Positions 27,084-34,237 of a stretch of 64,000 bases of DNA are shown piece by piece. Position 1 is the stretch's first letter, and the number at the start of each line of letters is the position of its first letter. Below the pieces are notes generated by a model. The model was not told the origin of the DNA, searched no databases, and saw nothing but the letters and a program-made list of their open reading frames with translations. This DNA comes from Stieleria varia (GTDB lineage: Bacteria > Planctomycetota > Planctomycetia > Pirellulales > Pirellulaceae), in contig NZ_CP151726.1 in the NCBI RefSeq assembly GCF_038443385.1, positions 5,270,001 through 5,334,000 on the forward strand. Direction: 5' to 3'. Made by a program: the position numbers and the translations under genes.

Positions 27084-29099
27084 ATGTCGACTCAAACCGA
27101 TGGATCATCGTGCTTGCCGTACTGGATGGGCTGGGCCCGGACCATGCTTGCTGCGCTGATGCTGACCATCCTGCTGGTACCCAGCGGTTGCTCGTCGGGT
27201 CGATATCTCACCAATCGTCGCGTGCGGGCCAATCCGCTGGAGGCGCCTCTGCAATTGATGGCCCGCCAGGGGCCACAGGTCAGTGAACGAACTTGGAACA
27301 CGCTGAGGCGGTACGGCCTACGCGAGACTTACAACGAAGACACATCGCTGTGCTTGGACCAGATCCGCAGCACCGTCGCACAGAATCGCGACGCCGAACT
27401 GATCCATGCTCTCAGTGAACTGTCCTACGTCGAAGGAAAGAAGGCTGAGCGTCAGGGGCGACAAAGCACCGCGATCAACCACTATGCCTTTGCACTAACG
27501 CAGAGCTATGACTATCTGTTTAGCGAAGATCTGCGGGAGACGCGAAACCAGTTCGATCCGCAGTTCCGTGCGACTTGCGATTTGTACAACGAGTCACTTG
27601 AAGACACTTTGCGGTTGCTGTGCAGTGAAAACCGGATCAAGCCCGGCCAGACTTATCGCGTGAAATCAGGCGATCGCGAGTTCGTGGTGCGAACGGAGAT
27701 GCGAGGAAAATGGCGAAATGAGGATTTCGCGAAGTACGAGTTCGTCAGCGATTTTGAGATCGAAAAACTTCGCAACCGACACACGACCTACGGACTCGGC
27801 GTGCCATTGGTGGCGGTCCGCAGACCCACTGAGAAATCAGACCCGCGTGAAGAATACTATCCCGAGGGCCTGAGTTACGCTGTGACTGCTTTGATGCGTT
27901 GTGAGCCTCCCAAGGCGGACGGCAAGGGCGAAGTCAACACGTGTGTCCTTGAGTTCTTTGACCCCATGACGGCGAACCAGGTACGGCTGGCCGATCACTG
28001 GGTGCCACTGGAGACCGACCTGACAACACCGTTGGCGTATTTCCTAGACAACCCCAAATTCCGAGAACGCAACGCGGAATTTGAGGGATTGATCAATCCG
28101 GCGGATGCGGAGAAAAATCGCGGACTGTACATGCTGGAGCCCTATGATCCCAATCGGATACCGGTGCTGATGGTTCACGGCCTGTGGTCTAGCCCGCGGA
28201 CATGGATGGACATGTTCAACGACCTGCGCAGCTTTCCCGAGATCCGAGAGCGATACCAATTCTGGTTCTATCTTTACCCATCGGGTCAACCGTTTTGGTT
28301 GAGCGCGACGCAACTGCGTAACGATCTGGCGGATATGCGTAAGGTTTTTGACCCTGATGGGCGTGATCGACCGTTGGACGACATGGTCTTGGTCGGCCAC
28401 AGCATGGGCGGGCTGATCAGTCGGATGCAAACGATCGATAGCGGAGATGATTTTTGGAAGATTGTCAGCGATCAACCACCAGACAAGCTCAAGGGCGACC
28501 CGGAACAACGCGACAAGTTGGTCAGCACGCTCTACTTCAAACCCAACCGCAGTGTTTCGCGTGTGATCACGATCGGGACGCCTCACAAAGGCAGCGAATT
28601 CGCGAACGATTTCACCCGATTTGTGGCACGCAAGTTGATCAAGCTGCCCAATCTGGCCGTTCGCACGACCGAGTCCCTGGTGGGCGGAAACCCAGACTTC
28701 TTTCGTGACACGGAACTGTTGACGATGGCCAATGCGATCGATTCGCTTGCACCCGAGTCACCGATCTTTCCTGTCATGCACAAAGCTCAATACGACAAGA
28801 ATGTCAAGTTTCATAACATCGTTGGTATACTGGAGGATCCGTCGTTCTTGCAGCGTCGAGCGGGTGAGGGAGACGGCGTGGTCAATATCAAAAGCGCGGA
28901 GCTGCCCATCGCCAAGAGTGAACTGGCAGTCGACGCAGACCACACGACCATTCACATGACAGGCAAAGCAATCTTCGAGGTGCGCCGCATCCTGCTGGAG
29001 CACCTCAATGATGTGGACGCGGATGATCGAGTCGCGGACGGAAATGGCGATCCGGCATTTCGCATGGTCAGTGACCCGGAGAACAGCATCAGCAGGTGA
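27084..29099 (+). CDS. Lipoprotein alpha/beta hydrolase (esterase/lipase-like)
   Basis: 671 residues. The N-terminus has a lipoprotein signal peptide (MLAALMLTILLVPSGC, Cys36), so it should be anchored on the periplasmic side. The first ~330 residues have no recognised domain. The hydrolase fold spans about 355-660: oxyanion strand VLMVHGLWSSPRTW (about 362), nucleophile elbow LVGHSMGG (Ser about 439), GTPHKGSEFAND (about 497, PGAP1/lipase-like), acid candidate in GDGVVNIKSA, and a His candidate in DADHTTIHM (about 617-623). The substrate is unknown; a lipid or ester is likely from the GTPHKG signature. It stands alone, convergent with csrA. Confidence 0.82.
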   Translation: MSTQTDGSSCLPYWMGWARTMLAALMLTILLVPSGCSSGRYLTNRRVRANPLEAPLQLMARQGPQVSERTWNTLRRYGLRETYNEDTSLCLDQIRSTVAQNRDAELIHALSELSYVEGKKAERQGRQSTAINHYAFALTQSYDYLFSEDLRETRNQFDPQFRATCDLYNESLEDTLRLLCSENRIKPGQTYRVKSGDREFVVRTEMRGKWRNEDFAKYEFVSDFEIEKLRNRHTTYGLGVPLVAVRRPTEKSDPREEYYPEGLSYAVTALMRCEPPKADGKGEVNTCVLEFFDPMTANQVRLADHWVPLETDLTTPLAYFLDNPKFRERNAEFEGLINPADAEKNRGLYMLEPYDPNRIPVLMVHGLWSSPRTWMDMFNDLRSFPEIRERYQFWFYLYPSGQPFWLSATQLRNDLADMRKVFDPDGRDRPLDDMVLVGHSMGGLISRMQTIDSGDDFWKIVSDQPPDKLKGDPEQRDKLVSTLYFKPNRSVSRVITIGTPHKGSEFANDFTRFVARKLIKLPNLAVRTTESLVGGNPDFFRDTELLTMANAIDSLAPESPIFPVMHKAQYDKNVKFHNIVGILEDPSFLQRRAGEGDGVVNIKSAELPIAKSELAVDADHTTIHMTGKAIFEVRRILLEHLNDVDADDRVADGNGDPAFRMVSDPENSISR

Positions 29100-29153
29100 T
29101 GCCGACATTCATGCGATCGTGGCGATGAACCCCGATCACGGTGTGCAATTCAA

Positions 29154-29576
29154 TCAAGTGGCGACAAACGAAGCCAAGGGAGCGGAGCGTTTCGCATTCT
29201 CAACCCGGTGACGGGTGAGCTTAGGCTGCGAGCCATCGGCACGTACCGTGCCGGTGAACAATTGCGGCTCCTCGGAACTGGCGGCTGGTTGGCTCGTCAA
29301 ACGGGACTTCGGCGATGCGGTCGGTTTGGAGCGATGCGTCTTGGCCGTCTTCAGCGTCTGGTCTTCGGGGTGAGCGAAGGCGTGCTGCCGCTCGCTGTGC
29401 TCCAGTTCGACTTCACCGTCGATCTCCTTTCCGGCCAACTCGCCACGCAGGATATGAACATCCTTGGGGGCGGAGATTCCGATCCGGACTCGGTTGCTAT
29501 CAATTTTGACAAGCGTCAAAACGATGTCGTCACCGATCATGATTTTCTCGTCGAGTTTACGTGACAGAACCAGCAT
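29154..29576 (-). CDS. csrA: CsrA-type carbon storage regulator with long C-terminal tail
   Basis: 140 residues against about 60-75 for usual CsrA. Residues 1-55 are a complete CsrA core: MLVLSRKLDEKIMIGDDIVLTLVKI, NRVRIGISAPKDVHILRGEL. The RNA-binding residues Leu4 and Arg6 and the Arg of ILRGEL (position 44 in E. coli) are kept. Core function: a dimer binding GGA motifs near ribosome binding sites to repress translation or alter mRNA stability. The last ~75 residues are polar, basic and Ser/Pro/Thr-rich (KTAKTHRSKPTASPKSR), probably disordered. The frame stays open with no stop after the core, so the tail is real unless a frameshift exists. Confidence 0.9.
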   Translation of the reverse strand: MLVLSRKLDEKIMIGDDIVLTLVKIDSNRVRIGISAPKDVHILRGELAGKEIDGEVELEHSERQHAFAHPEDQTLKTAKTHRSKPTASPKSRLTSQPAASSEEPQLFTGTVRADGSQPKLTRHRVENAKRSAPLASFVAT

Positions 29577-29952
29577 GGCAGCTTCCTTTGCCTCAGTGGG
29601 CGGTATCGAGTCGTAGTCGGCAGCGACAGTGCTGCGTCCTTGAAAGTGGTTTAATGCAGTTGGTGTGCCAAAGCGATTATTTCAAGCACCGGAATCGGTG
29701 CGGATTCTTTTGAATGCTCAAGAACAGCGTGAATCCTGTGGTTTTCAAATTCTGCGGTGGCAATGCAAGCGTTCTGTGACGCTCTTGGCTTTGAAAGAAT
29801 TACAAATTGAGGCGGTCAAAATGCAAACAAGAGCTGCAGAAAGCCGATCAGTGGAAAACTGGTCTGGAAATCAGCCGGGTGTTTTGGCTACGGTCCCACA
29901 TGCGTGATTTTCTTTTGAAAGTATTGGCACGAATCCGTCACGGAGGACCATC
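29577..29952. other. Divergent leader region of csrA and L,D-transpeptidase
   Basis: 376 bp, more AT-rich than its neighbours, without repeats. It should hold both promoters. An 80-codon frame at 29665 lacks any recognisable feature and is not counted. CGGAGGA at 29941-29947 precedes the GTG start at 29953. Confidence 0.4.
29941..29947 (+). promoter_or_regulatory. Ribosome binding site deciding a GTG start
   Basis: CGGAGGA lies five bases before GTG 29953. It supports the GTG as the true start of the L,D-transpeptidase. Confidence 0.65.
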
Positions 29953-31425
29953 GTGCAGACATTAAAGACTGCGGCTATCGTCGTTCTATTGCTGACTGTG
30001 ATGTACAGCGGCTACGTATCCTTAACGACTCCCCCTGAACCTTTGTCCGACGAGGTCGAAGCGTTGGTGATCGATAGTGATCTTGGGATCACGTCGGATC
30101 CGATGATGCCATCGCTGGGCGACAGCATGCTGGGACCGATGGATACCGGCTCTGTTTCGAGCAACAGCATGGGAACCTCTGGACCATCGATCAACGCCGG
30201 GCAATCTCAACTTGATGGGCCGCAATTTGGCGGACCCGAATTCAATGCACCGTTGACAGATTCCGCCATTGAGTCTGGTGGCACTGGCGCGACGGTGTAT
30301 CCACCGGTTGCATCAGCGAACAATGCGTCACCAGGTATGAACGTTTCGCAGCCATCGGGAAACTCGTTTGAAATCCCGCAGATCAACACCTCACTCGCTT
30401 CATCGCGTCAAGGCTCGCCGAGCCTGTTGCCTGCGGTGACCAATCCCGGACAAGTCAACGCGCCCGCATCGATGGAAAGCTATCCGTCGACCGACACCAC
30501 GTTTCAGCTCCCCGAGCCGGGTACGGCCAGCGGCGGGTTCGATCCCAATCGCGGGACAGCATTCAATCCCAACAGTGCGAACACCGCATCCAGCACGGTC
30601 TATTCGTTGAATGACCAAGCGACGGACAATCGCGCGGCATCGGGGCAGGTCAAGACAAACTCGTTTGCTCAAGAGCCCCCAACGAGTGCTTACGGTGTCG
30701 GGAACACCGGCCTACCGGCTGCTGAGAATCGCGGATTGAGCAATGCCATCTTGGTGGCCGATCAGATGTACGAAAAGGATCAGCTGAAGGAAGCCCTTGC
30801 TACGTTGAGCGTCTTTTACAACACGCCCAACGTGAGTGAGCAGCAACGCAATGAATTGCTGAACCGTTTGGATCCGTTGGCTCGTGACGTCATCTACTCC
30901 AAGCGTCATTTATTGGAGCAGCCCTACCGAATGACCTCCACGGAAACGTTGACGCAGGTCGCCAACCGATTCGGCGTGCCGTGGCAGTTGCTGGCGAACA
31001 TCAATGGAATCGTTGATCCGGTGACGATTCTGCCCGGCACCGAGTTGAAAGTGGTGCGGGGACCGTTTCGGGCGGAAGTCGATTTGGCCCGCAATGAGTT
31101 GACCTTGTTCCTGGGTGATTTGTACGCGGGTCGTTTTCCGATCGCGGTGGGCAATGACCCAGCACCGACGGAGGGAATCTACACGGTGCGGGACAAGCAA
31201 GAATCGCGAACTTACTATGATCGTTTGGGAGCGGCCGTCCCGCCGGGCAACCCGGAGAACCCCTACGGAAACGTGTGGATGGACCTGGGCGGTCAGTTGT
31301 GCATCCATGGCAGTCCGAACACGATGCAGCCGACGACCAAGGGCTGCATCAGCTTGGCCGGCGATCTGGCATCCGATCTTTATGGGATTGTGTCCCAGGG
31401 TTCATCTGTCACCATTCGTAGGTAA
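29953..31425 (+). CDS. L,D-transpeptidase (YkuD) with LysM-like domain
   Basis: 490 residues from GTG 29953. Residues 5-25 are a membrane anchor or signal (AAIVVLLLTVMYSGYVSL). Residues 30-255 are a Ser/Asn/Gly/Pro-rich, probably disordered linker. A short helical segment (LVADQMYEKDQLKEALATLSVFY, about 270-300) is followed by a LysM-like segment (STETLTQVANRFGVPWQLLANINGI, ILPGTELKVV) near 327-372. The YkuD domain covers about 373-490 with the catalytic signature HGSPNTMQPTTKGCISL (His about 452, Cys about 465). The family makes 3-3 peptidoglycan crosslinks or attaches proteins to peptidoglycan in the periplasm, which matters in planctomycetes because their peptidoglycan was long overlooked. 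It lies 40 bp upstream of pyrE. Confidence 0.9.
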   Translation: MQTLKTAAIVVLLLTVMYSGYVSLTTPPEPLSDEVEALVIDSDLGITSDPMMPSLGDSMLGPMDTGSVSSNSMGTSGPSINAGQSQLDGPQFGGPEFNAPLTDSAIESGGTGATVYPPVASANNASPGMNVSQPSGNSFEIPQINTSLASSRQGSPSLLPAVTNPGQVNAPASMESYPSTDTTFQLPEPGTASGGFDPNRGTAFNPNSANTASSTVYSLNDQATDNRAASGQVKTNSFAQEPPTSAYGVGNTGLPAAENRGLSNAILVADQMYEKDQLKEALATLSVFYNTPNVSEQQRNELLNRLDPLARDVIYSKRHLLEQPYRMTSTETLTQVANRFGVPWQLLANINGIVDPVTILPGTELKVVRGPFRAEVDLARNELTLFLGDLYAGRFPIAVGNDPAPTEGIYTVRDKQESRTYYDRLGAAVPPGNPENPYGNVWMDLGGQLCIHGSPNTMQPTTKGCISLAGDLASDLYGIVSQGSSVTIRR

Positions 31426-31465
31426 CACTGTCACATTCATGTACACCTACGGAGAATGACGAGCG

Positions 31466-32023
31466 ATGCAATACGATCGTGATGGATTAATTCAGATTTT
31501 GGAACAGGAAGCCCTGCAGCGTGGCGAGTTCACACTGGCGAGCGGCAAAAAGGCGTCCTATTACCTCGATTGCAGACGAATCACGCTGCACCCCCAGGGT
31601 GCAAATCTGGTCGCCGCCGGCATGCTGAGCGTGATCGAAGCGGCCGGTGATTTGCCTGCTGCGGTGGGAGGAATGGCCATCGGAGCGGACCCCATCACGG
31701 CCTCCATCGTGACCATCGCCGGTCAACGTGGCTTGCCGCTGAAGGGGTTCATGGTTCGAAAAGAACCCAAGGGCCACGGGATGGGAAAACAAGTCGAGGG
31801 TCCCGTTGAGCCTGGTCAAGAAGTCGTGATCGTCGAAGACGTGATCACGAGCGGTGGCAGCGCGATCAAAGCCGTCGAGGCGGCTGAAGCGTTTGGGTTG
31901 AAGGTCCGCGAGGTGATCGGAATCATCGATCGGTTGGCCGGAGGCGAAGCCGCATTTGCAGCCAAGGGGCTGAAGCTGACGACGCTGACCACGATCCGTG
32001 ACTTCGGAATTGAACCGGAGTGA
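31466..32023 (+). CDS. pyrE: Orotate phosphoribosyltransferase
   Basis: 185 residues, normal length. The PRPP-binding motif VVIVEDVITSGGS is at about 120-133. The N-terminal substrate segment FTLASGKKASYYLDCRRITL and the flexible catalytic loop with Lys-rich RKEPKGHGMGKQVEG are present. It converts orotate plus PRPP to OMP in pyrimidine synthesis, in the cytoplasm as a dimer. It follows the L,D-transpeptidase gene closely and may be cotranscribed, though the functions are unrelated. Confidence 0.95.
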   Translation: MQYDRDGLIQILEQEALQRGEFTLASGKKASYYLDCRRITLHPQGANLVAAGMLSVIEAAGDLPAAVGGMAIGADPITASIVTIAGQRGLPLKGFMVRKEPKGHGMGKQVEGPVEPGQEVVIVEDVITSGGSAIKAVEAAEAFGLKVREVIGIIDRLAGGEAAFAAKGLKLTTLTTIRDFGIEPE

Positions 32024-32069
32024 CCCGCGAAGGGCAGCGTTGTGCTGCATTCTGACAGTCAAAGACACT

Positions 32070-32126
32070 AGCACGAAGCGCAAGCGAGTGAATTGGCGAC
32101 GCACTCACTCGCTTGCGCTTCGTGCT
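32070..32126. repeat. Perfect 21-bp palindrome (CACGAAGCGCAAGCGAGTG family)
   Basis: AGCACGAAGCGCAAGCGAGT(G) at 32070-32090 pairs without mismatch with its reverse complement at 32106-32126, around a 15-base loop. It lies 47 bp after the pyrE stop and may act as a transcript end or REP-like element. Confidence 0.85.
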
Positions 32127-32194
32127 GGTATGTCCTACGCTGCAGCAAAGCAAAATGCTTCAGGGGCGTGCGGTAGCAAGGAAAACGCGTCATC

Positions 32195-32875
32195 ATGGAA
32201 ACGACTCTCCACCGTCAGCTCAAACAGCTTTACGCCACCGATCTGACGCAGACGGAAGTCGTGATGGGGGACTATCGAATCGACGCGGTTCGCGATGACG
32301 AGCTGATCGAGATCCAATGTGCTTCGCTTGCTGCGATCAGCGCCAAGGCCACCCAATTGCTACGGTGCCATCGATTGCGTGTGGTCAAGCCGATCATTGC
32401 ACGGACACGGATTGCAAAGAAAACGCGGTCAGGCGGTGCGGTCGTCTCGCGACGTTTGAGCCCCAAACGCGGCGACGTTCTGGATTTGTTCGATGAACTG
32501 ATCTACTTCACACGTGTTTTTCCACACGAGAACTTGGTCGTCGAAGTCCCGATGATCCACGTCGAACAAACGCGAGTTCCCAACGCGAAAAAACGACGCC
32601 GCTCCTGGCACAAGGACTACCGGGTGCTCGATGTCAGCTTGGAGTCCATCGAGAAAACGTACGAGTTGCGGGTCCCGTCAGACTTGCTGAAACTGGCGAA
32701 TTTATCGCAAGCGTGCGTATCGGATGCCGACGCGTTTGACACCTCGCAAATCGCCGCCGCAACGGAACGGCCACGATGGTTTGCGCAGAAGATTGCTTAT
32801 GTGTTACGTAAGACGAATGCGATTGAGGCAACCGGTCGTACGAAGTCCGGGATCACCTATCGCAAATCGGCTTGA
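32195..32875 (+). CDS. Conserved-looking protein with PD-(D/E)XK-like N-terminus, function unknown
   Basis: 226 residues. The N-terminus (LHRQLKQLYATD, DYRIDAVRDDELIEIQ, AISAKATQLLRCHRLRVVKPI) matches the order of a PD-(D/E)XK nuclease core: a Glu-bearing first helix, then an RID hairpin with Asp and an E-x-Q in place of E-x-K, then a helix with Lys. A basic middle (TRVPNAKKRRRSWHKDYRVLD) and a C-terminal region resembling a winged helix (DLLKLANLSQACV, WFAQKIAYVLRKTNAIEATGR) would suit DNA or RNA binding. No toxin, methylase or repair partner is adjacent. A nuclease role is inference. Confidence 0.6.
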   Translation: METTLHRQLKQLYATDLTQTEVVMGDYRIDAVRDDELIEIQCASLAAISAKATQLLRCHRLRVVKPIIARTRIAKKTRSGGAVVSRRLSPKRGDVLDLFDELIYFTRVFPHENLVVEVPMIHVEQTRVPNAKKRRRSWHKDYRVLDVSLESIEKTYELRVPSDLLKLANLSQACVSDADAFDTSQIAAATERPRWFAQKIAYVLRKTNAIEATGRTKSGITYRKSA

Positions 32876-32903
32876 AGGCTGCGGGTCAAACGATAATCCT
32901 TGC

Positions 32904-33148
32904 GCATTAGGGTGGACTGCTCAACGTTTGGTGTTGATTCTTTTTGGGTTTGCGCAAGTTTATGTCCCTACTGCCGGCGCAGTTGGTGGCCCCCAGTGAG
33001 CCTCAGGCGCTAGCCGTGGGCCTGAGGCGGATTGTGGTGCCGGCCCACGGCTAGCGCCTGAGGCTCACTTTGATTGCGATGCATGGAACAAAAACATGGA
33101 CTGGAAAAACAATGTCAACACCAAACTTTGAGCAGTCCAGCATAAGGG
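32904..33148. mobile_element. MITE-like non-autonomous element, copy 1, with flanking 9-bp direct repeats
   Basis: The element 32913-33139 (227 bp) has 24-bp terminal inverted repeats starting TGGACTGCTCAA, with 23 of 24 matching. Directly outside lie GCATTAGGG (32904-32912) and GCATAAGGG (33140-33148), 8 of 9 identical, as a target duplication would be. Inside is a palindrome with two perfect 27-bp arms (32996-33022 and 33042-33068, core GCCTCAGGCGCTAGCCGTGG). No coding capacity, so it would need a transposase supplied in trans. A second copy is at 40845-41024. Confidence 0.8.
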
Positions 33149-33242
33149 ACTTGCGGGGAATAAGTGTCGCAACATCCACGTAGCAATCATCGCTCGCGTG
33201 ATGTTGGCAAAAAGACAGGACACTGATTTTCCGCATGTCCCT

Positions 33243-33277
33243 AAAAAAACGCGGCGTGGTGGGCCACGCCGCGTTTT
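33243..33277 (-). terminator. Rho-independent terminator
   Basis: A 14-bp perfect stem AAAACGCGGCGTGG / CCACGCCGCGTTTT with a 4-base loop. Read on the minus strand it ends in a run of seven T, 39 bp after the stop of the thioredoxin-like gene. Confidence 0.9.
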
Positions 33278-33315
33278 CGATTTTGTCACATGATCGACGA
33301 ATCGATGTCCCTGGA

Positions 33316-33906
33316 TTACTCCAGGATCTTCTTCAGGTTGGCGACAACGGCGTCGACGTCCAGTTGGTCGGCTTTGGCAACGGCATAGGTCGCTTCCACC
33401 TTGGACTTGTTGGCCATCACGATGGTGACTTCGGCCTTGGCGTTGATGCCGTAGTCATCGGGACCGTTTTCGAATTCGTTGGGCAGCACGAATGGGATGT
33501 TCTTGACTTTGCTCTCAGACGCAAACTTCTTCGCGGTGTCAGAAACGTCTTCCTTGCTATCGCCCATGAAGTTCACGAAGGCACGCAGCTGTGCGTCTTC
33601 GTTCTTTGCGATCGCTTTGTCCAACTCTTGGACAAGCTTGGCGACTTGAGGATCAGCCGAGCGGGTGAACACCATGACCTGAGGCCGTGAGGCGTTCTTG
33701 CAACGGTAGCACAAGTTCTTGCCTTCGCTGACGCCGTCTTCTTCGGCACCACAGAGTTTGGTCACGTAGAACGCGCCGATGGAGTCGCCTACTTTGGGGC
33801 CGCTTTGCAGTTGCTCGGCTGCTTTCTCGGCGGTTGCGGTTCCGGAGAACGTGCAAGCGACAAGGAATGCCAACGCGGAGAGAGTCATCACGATCGGATT
33901 CTTCAT
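33316..33906 (-). CDS. Secreted thioredoxin-like protein
   Basis: 196 residues with a clear signal peptide (MKNPIVMTLSALAFLVACTF, cleavage near TATA-EKA, about residue 26). The mature part begins KVGDSIGAFYVTKLCGAEEDGV and carries CYRC followed by RPQVMVFTRSADPQVAKLVQELD, laid out like a thioredoxin-fold strand-helix. Later strands are FVNFMG, KNIPFVLPNE and AEVTIVMANKSKVEATY. The CYRC lies before the strand rather than at the helix start as in classic CxxC thioredoxins, so it may bind metal or be structural. The protein is probably periplasmic. It is monocistronic, with its own terminator. Confidence 0.65.
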   Translation of the reverse strand: MKNPIVMTLSALAFLVACTFSGTATAEKAAEQLQSGPKVGDSIGAFYVTKLCGAEEDGVSEGKNLCYRCKNASRPQVMVFTRSADPQVAKLVQELDKAIAKNEDAQLRAFVNFMGDSKEDVSDTAKKFASESKVKNIPFVLPNEFENGPDDYGINAKAEVTIVMANKSKVEATYAVAKADQLDVDAVVANLKKILE

Positions 33907-34237
33907 TTTCTGTCCTTTTGGTAAGGAAAGGGGGAGGGAAGCACGCGAACTGCGTTGCTTCAGGGGGTATTCTGTAGTGACCGTCTTGGTCCAGGAAGGC
34001 CGCGTCCTGCGCTGTTGCGAAACATGGTATGCCCTGGCATAGCGCCGGACAAGTTACGCGGGTCACTCGTTGCCACCGTTCGCGATACCTACAATGCACC
34101 GTGCGGTCGCAAGTCCGAACGCTGGGGTTCCAGTGATGCAGACAGTCTACTTGATTTGCCCCTACAAAGGGTCTTGAATAGGAGATGGTTTCTGAGTCTG
34201 TTGATCCGCCACCTTTGGCCTCGAAGTCTCCGCTTTT
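33907..34237. other. Divergent leader region, nothing clear
   Basis: 331 bp between the divergent thioredoxin-like and cytochrome genes. A small inverted repeat (GGTATGCC / GGCATA) near 34025-34040 is the only structure noticed. It presumably holds both promoters. Confidence 0.35.

Larger units (their letters stand above)
32876..33315. other. Intergenic region occupied by a MITE-like element
   Basis: 440 bp between convergent genes. More than half is the element at 32913-33139; the rest contains the terminator at 33243-33277. Confidence 0.6.

Noticed and set aside
29665-29907. 80-codon frame between csrA and the L,D-transpeptidase
   Set aside because: No domain and no ribosome binding site, and it lies where two divergent promoters are needed.
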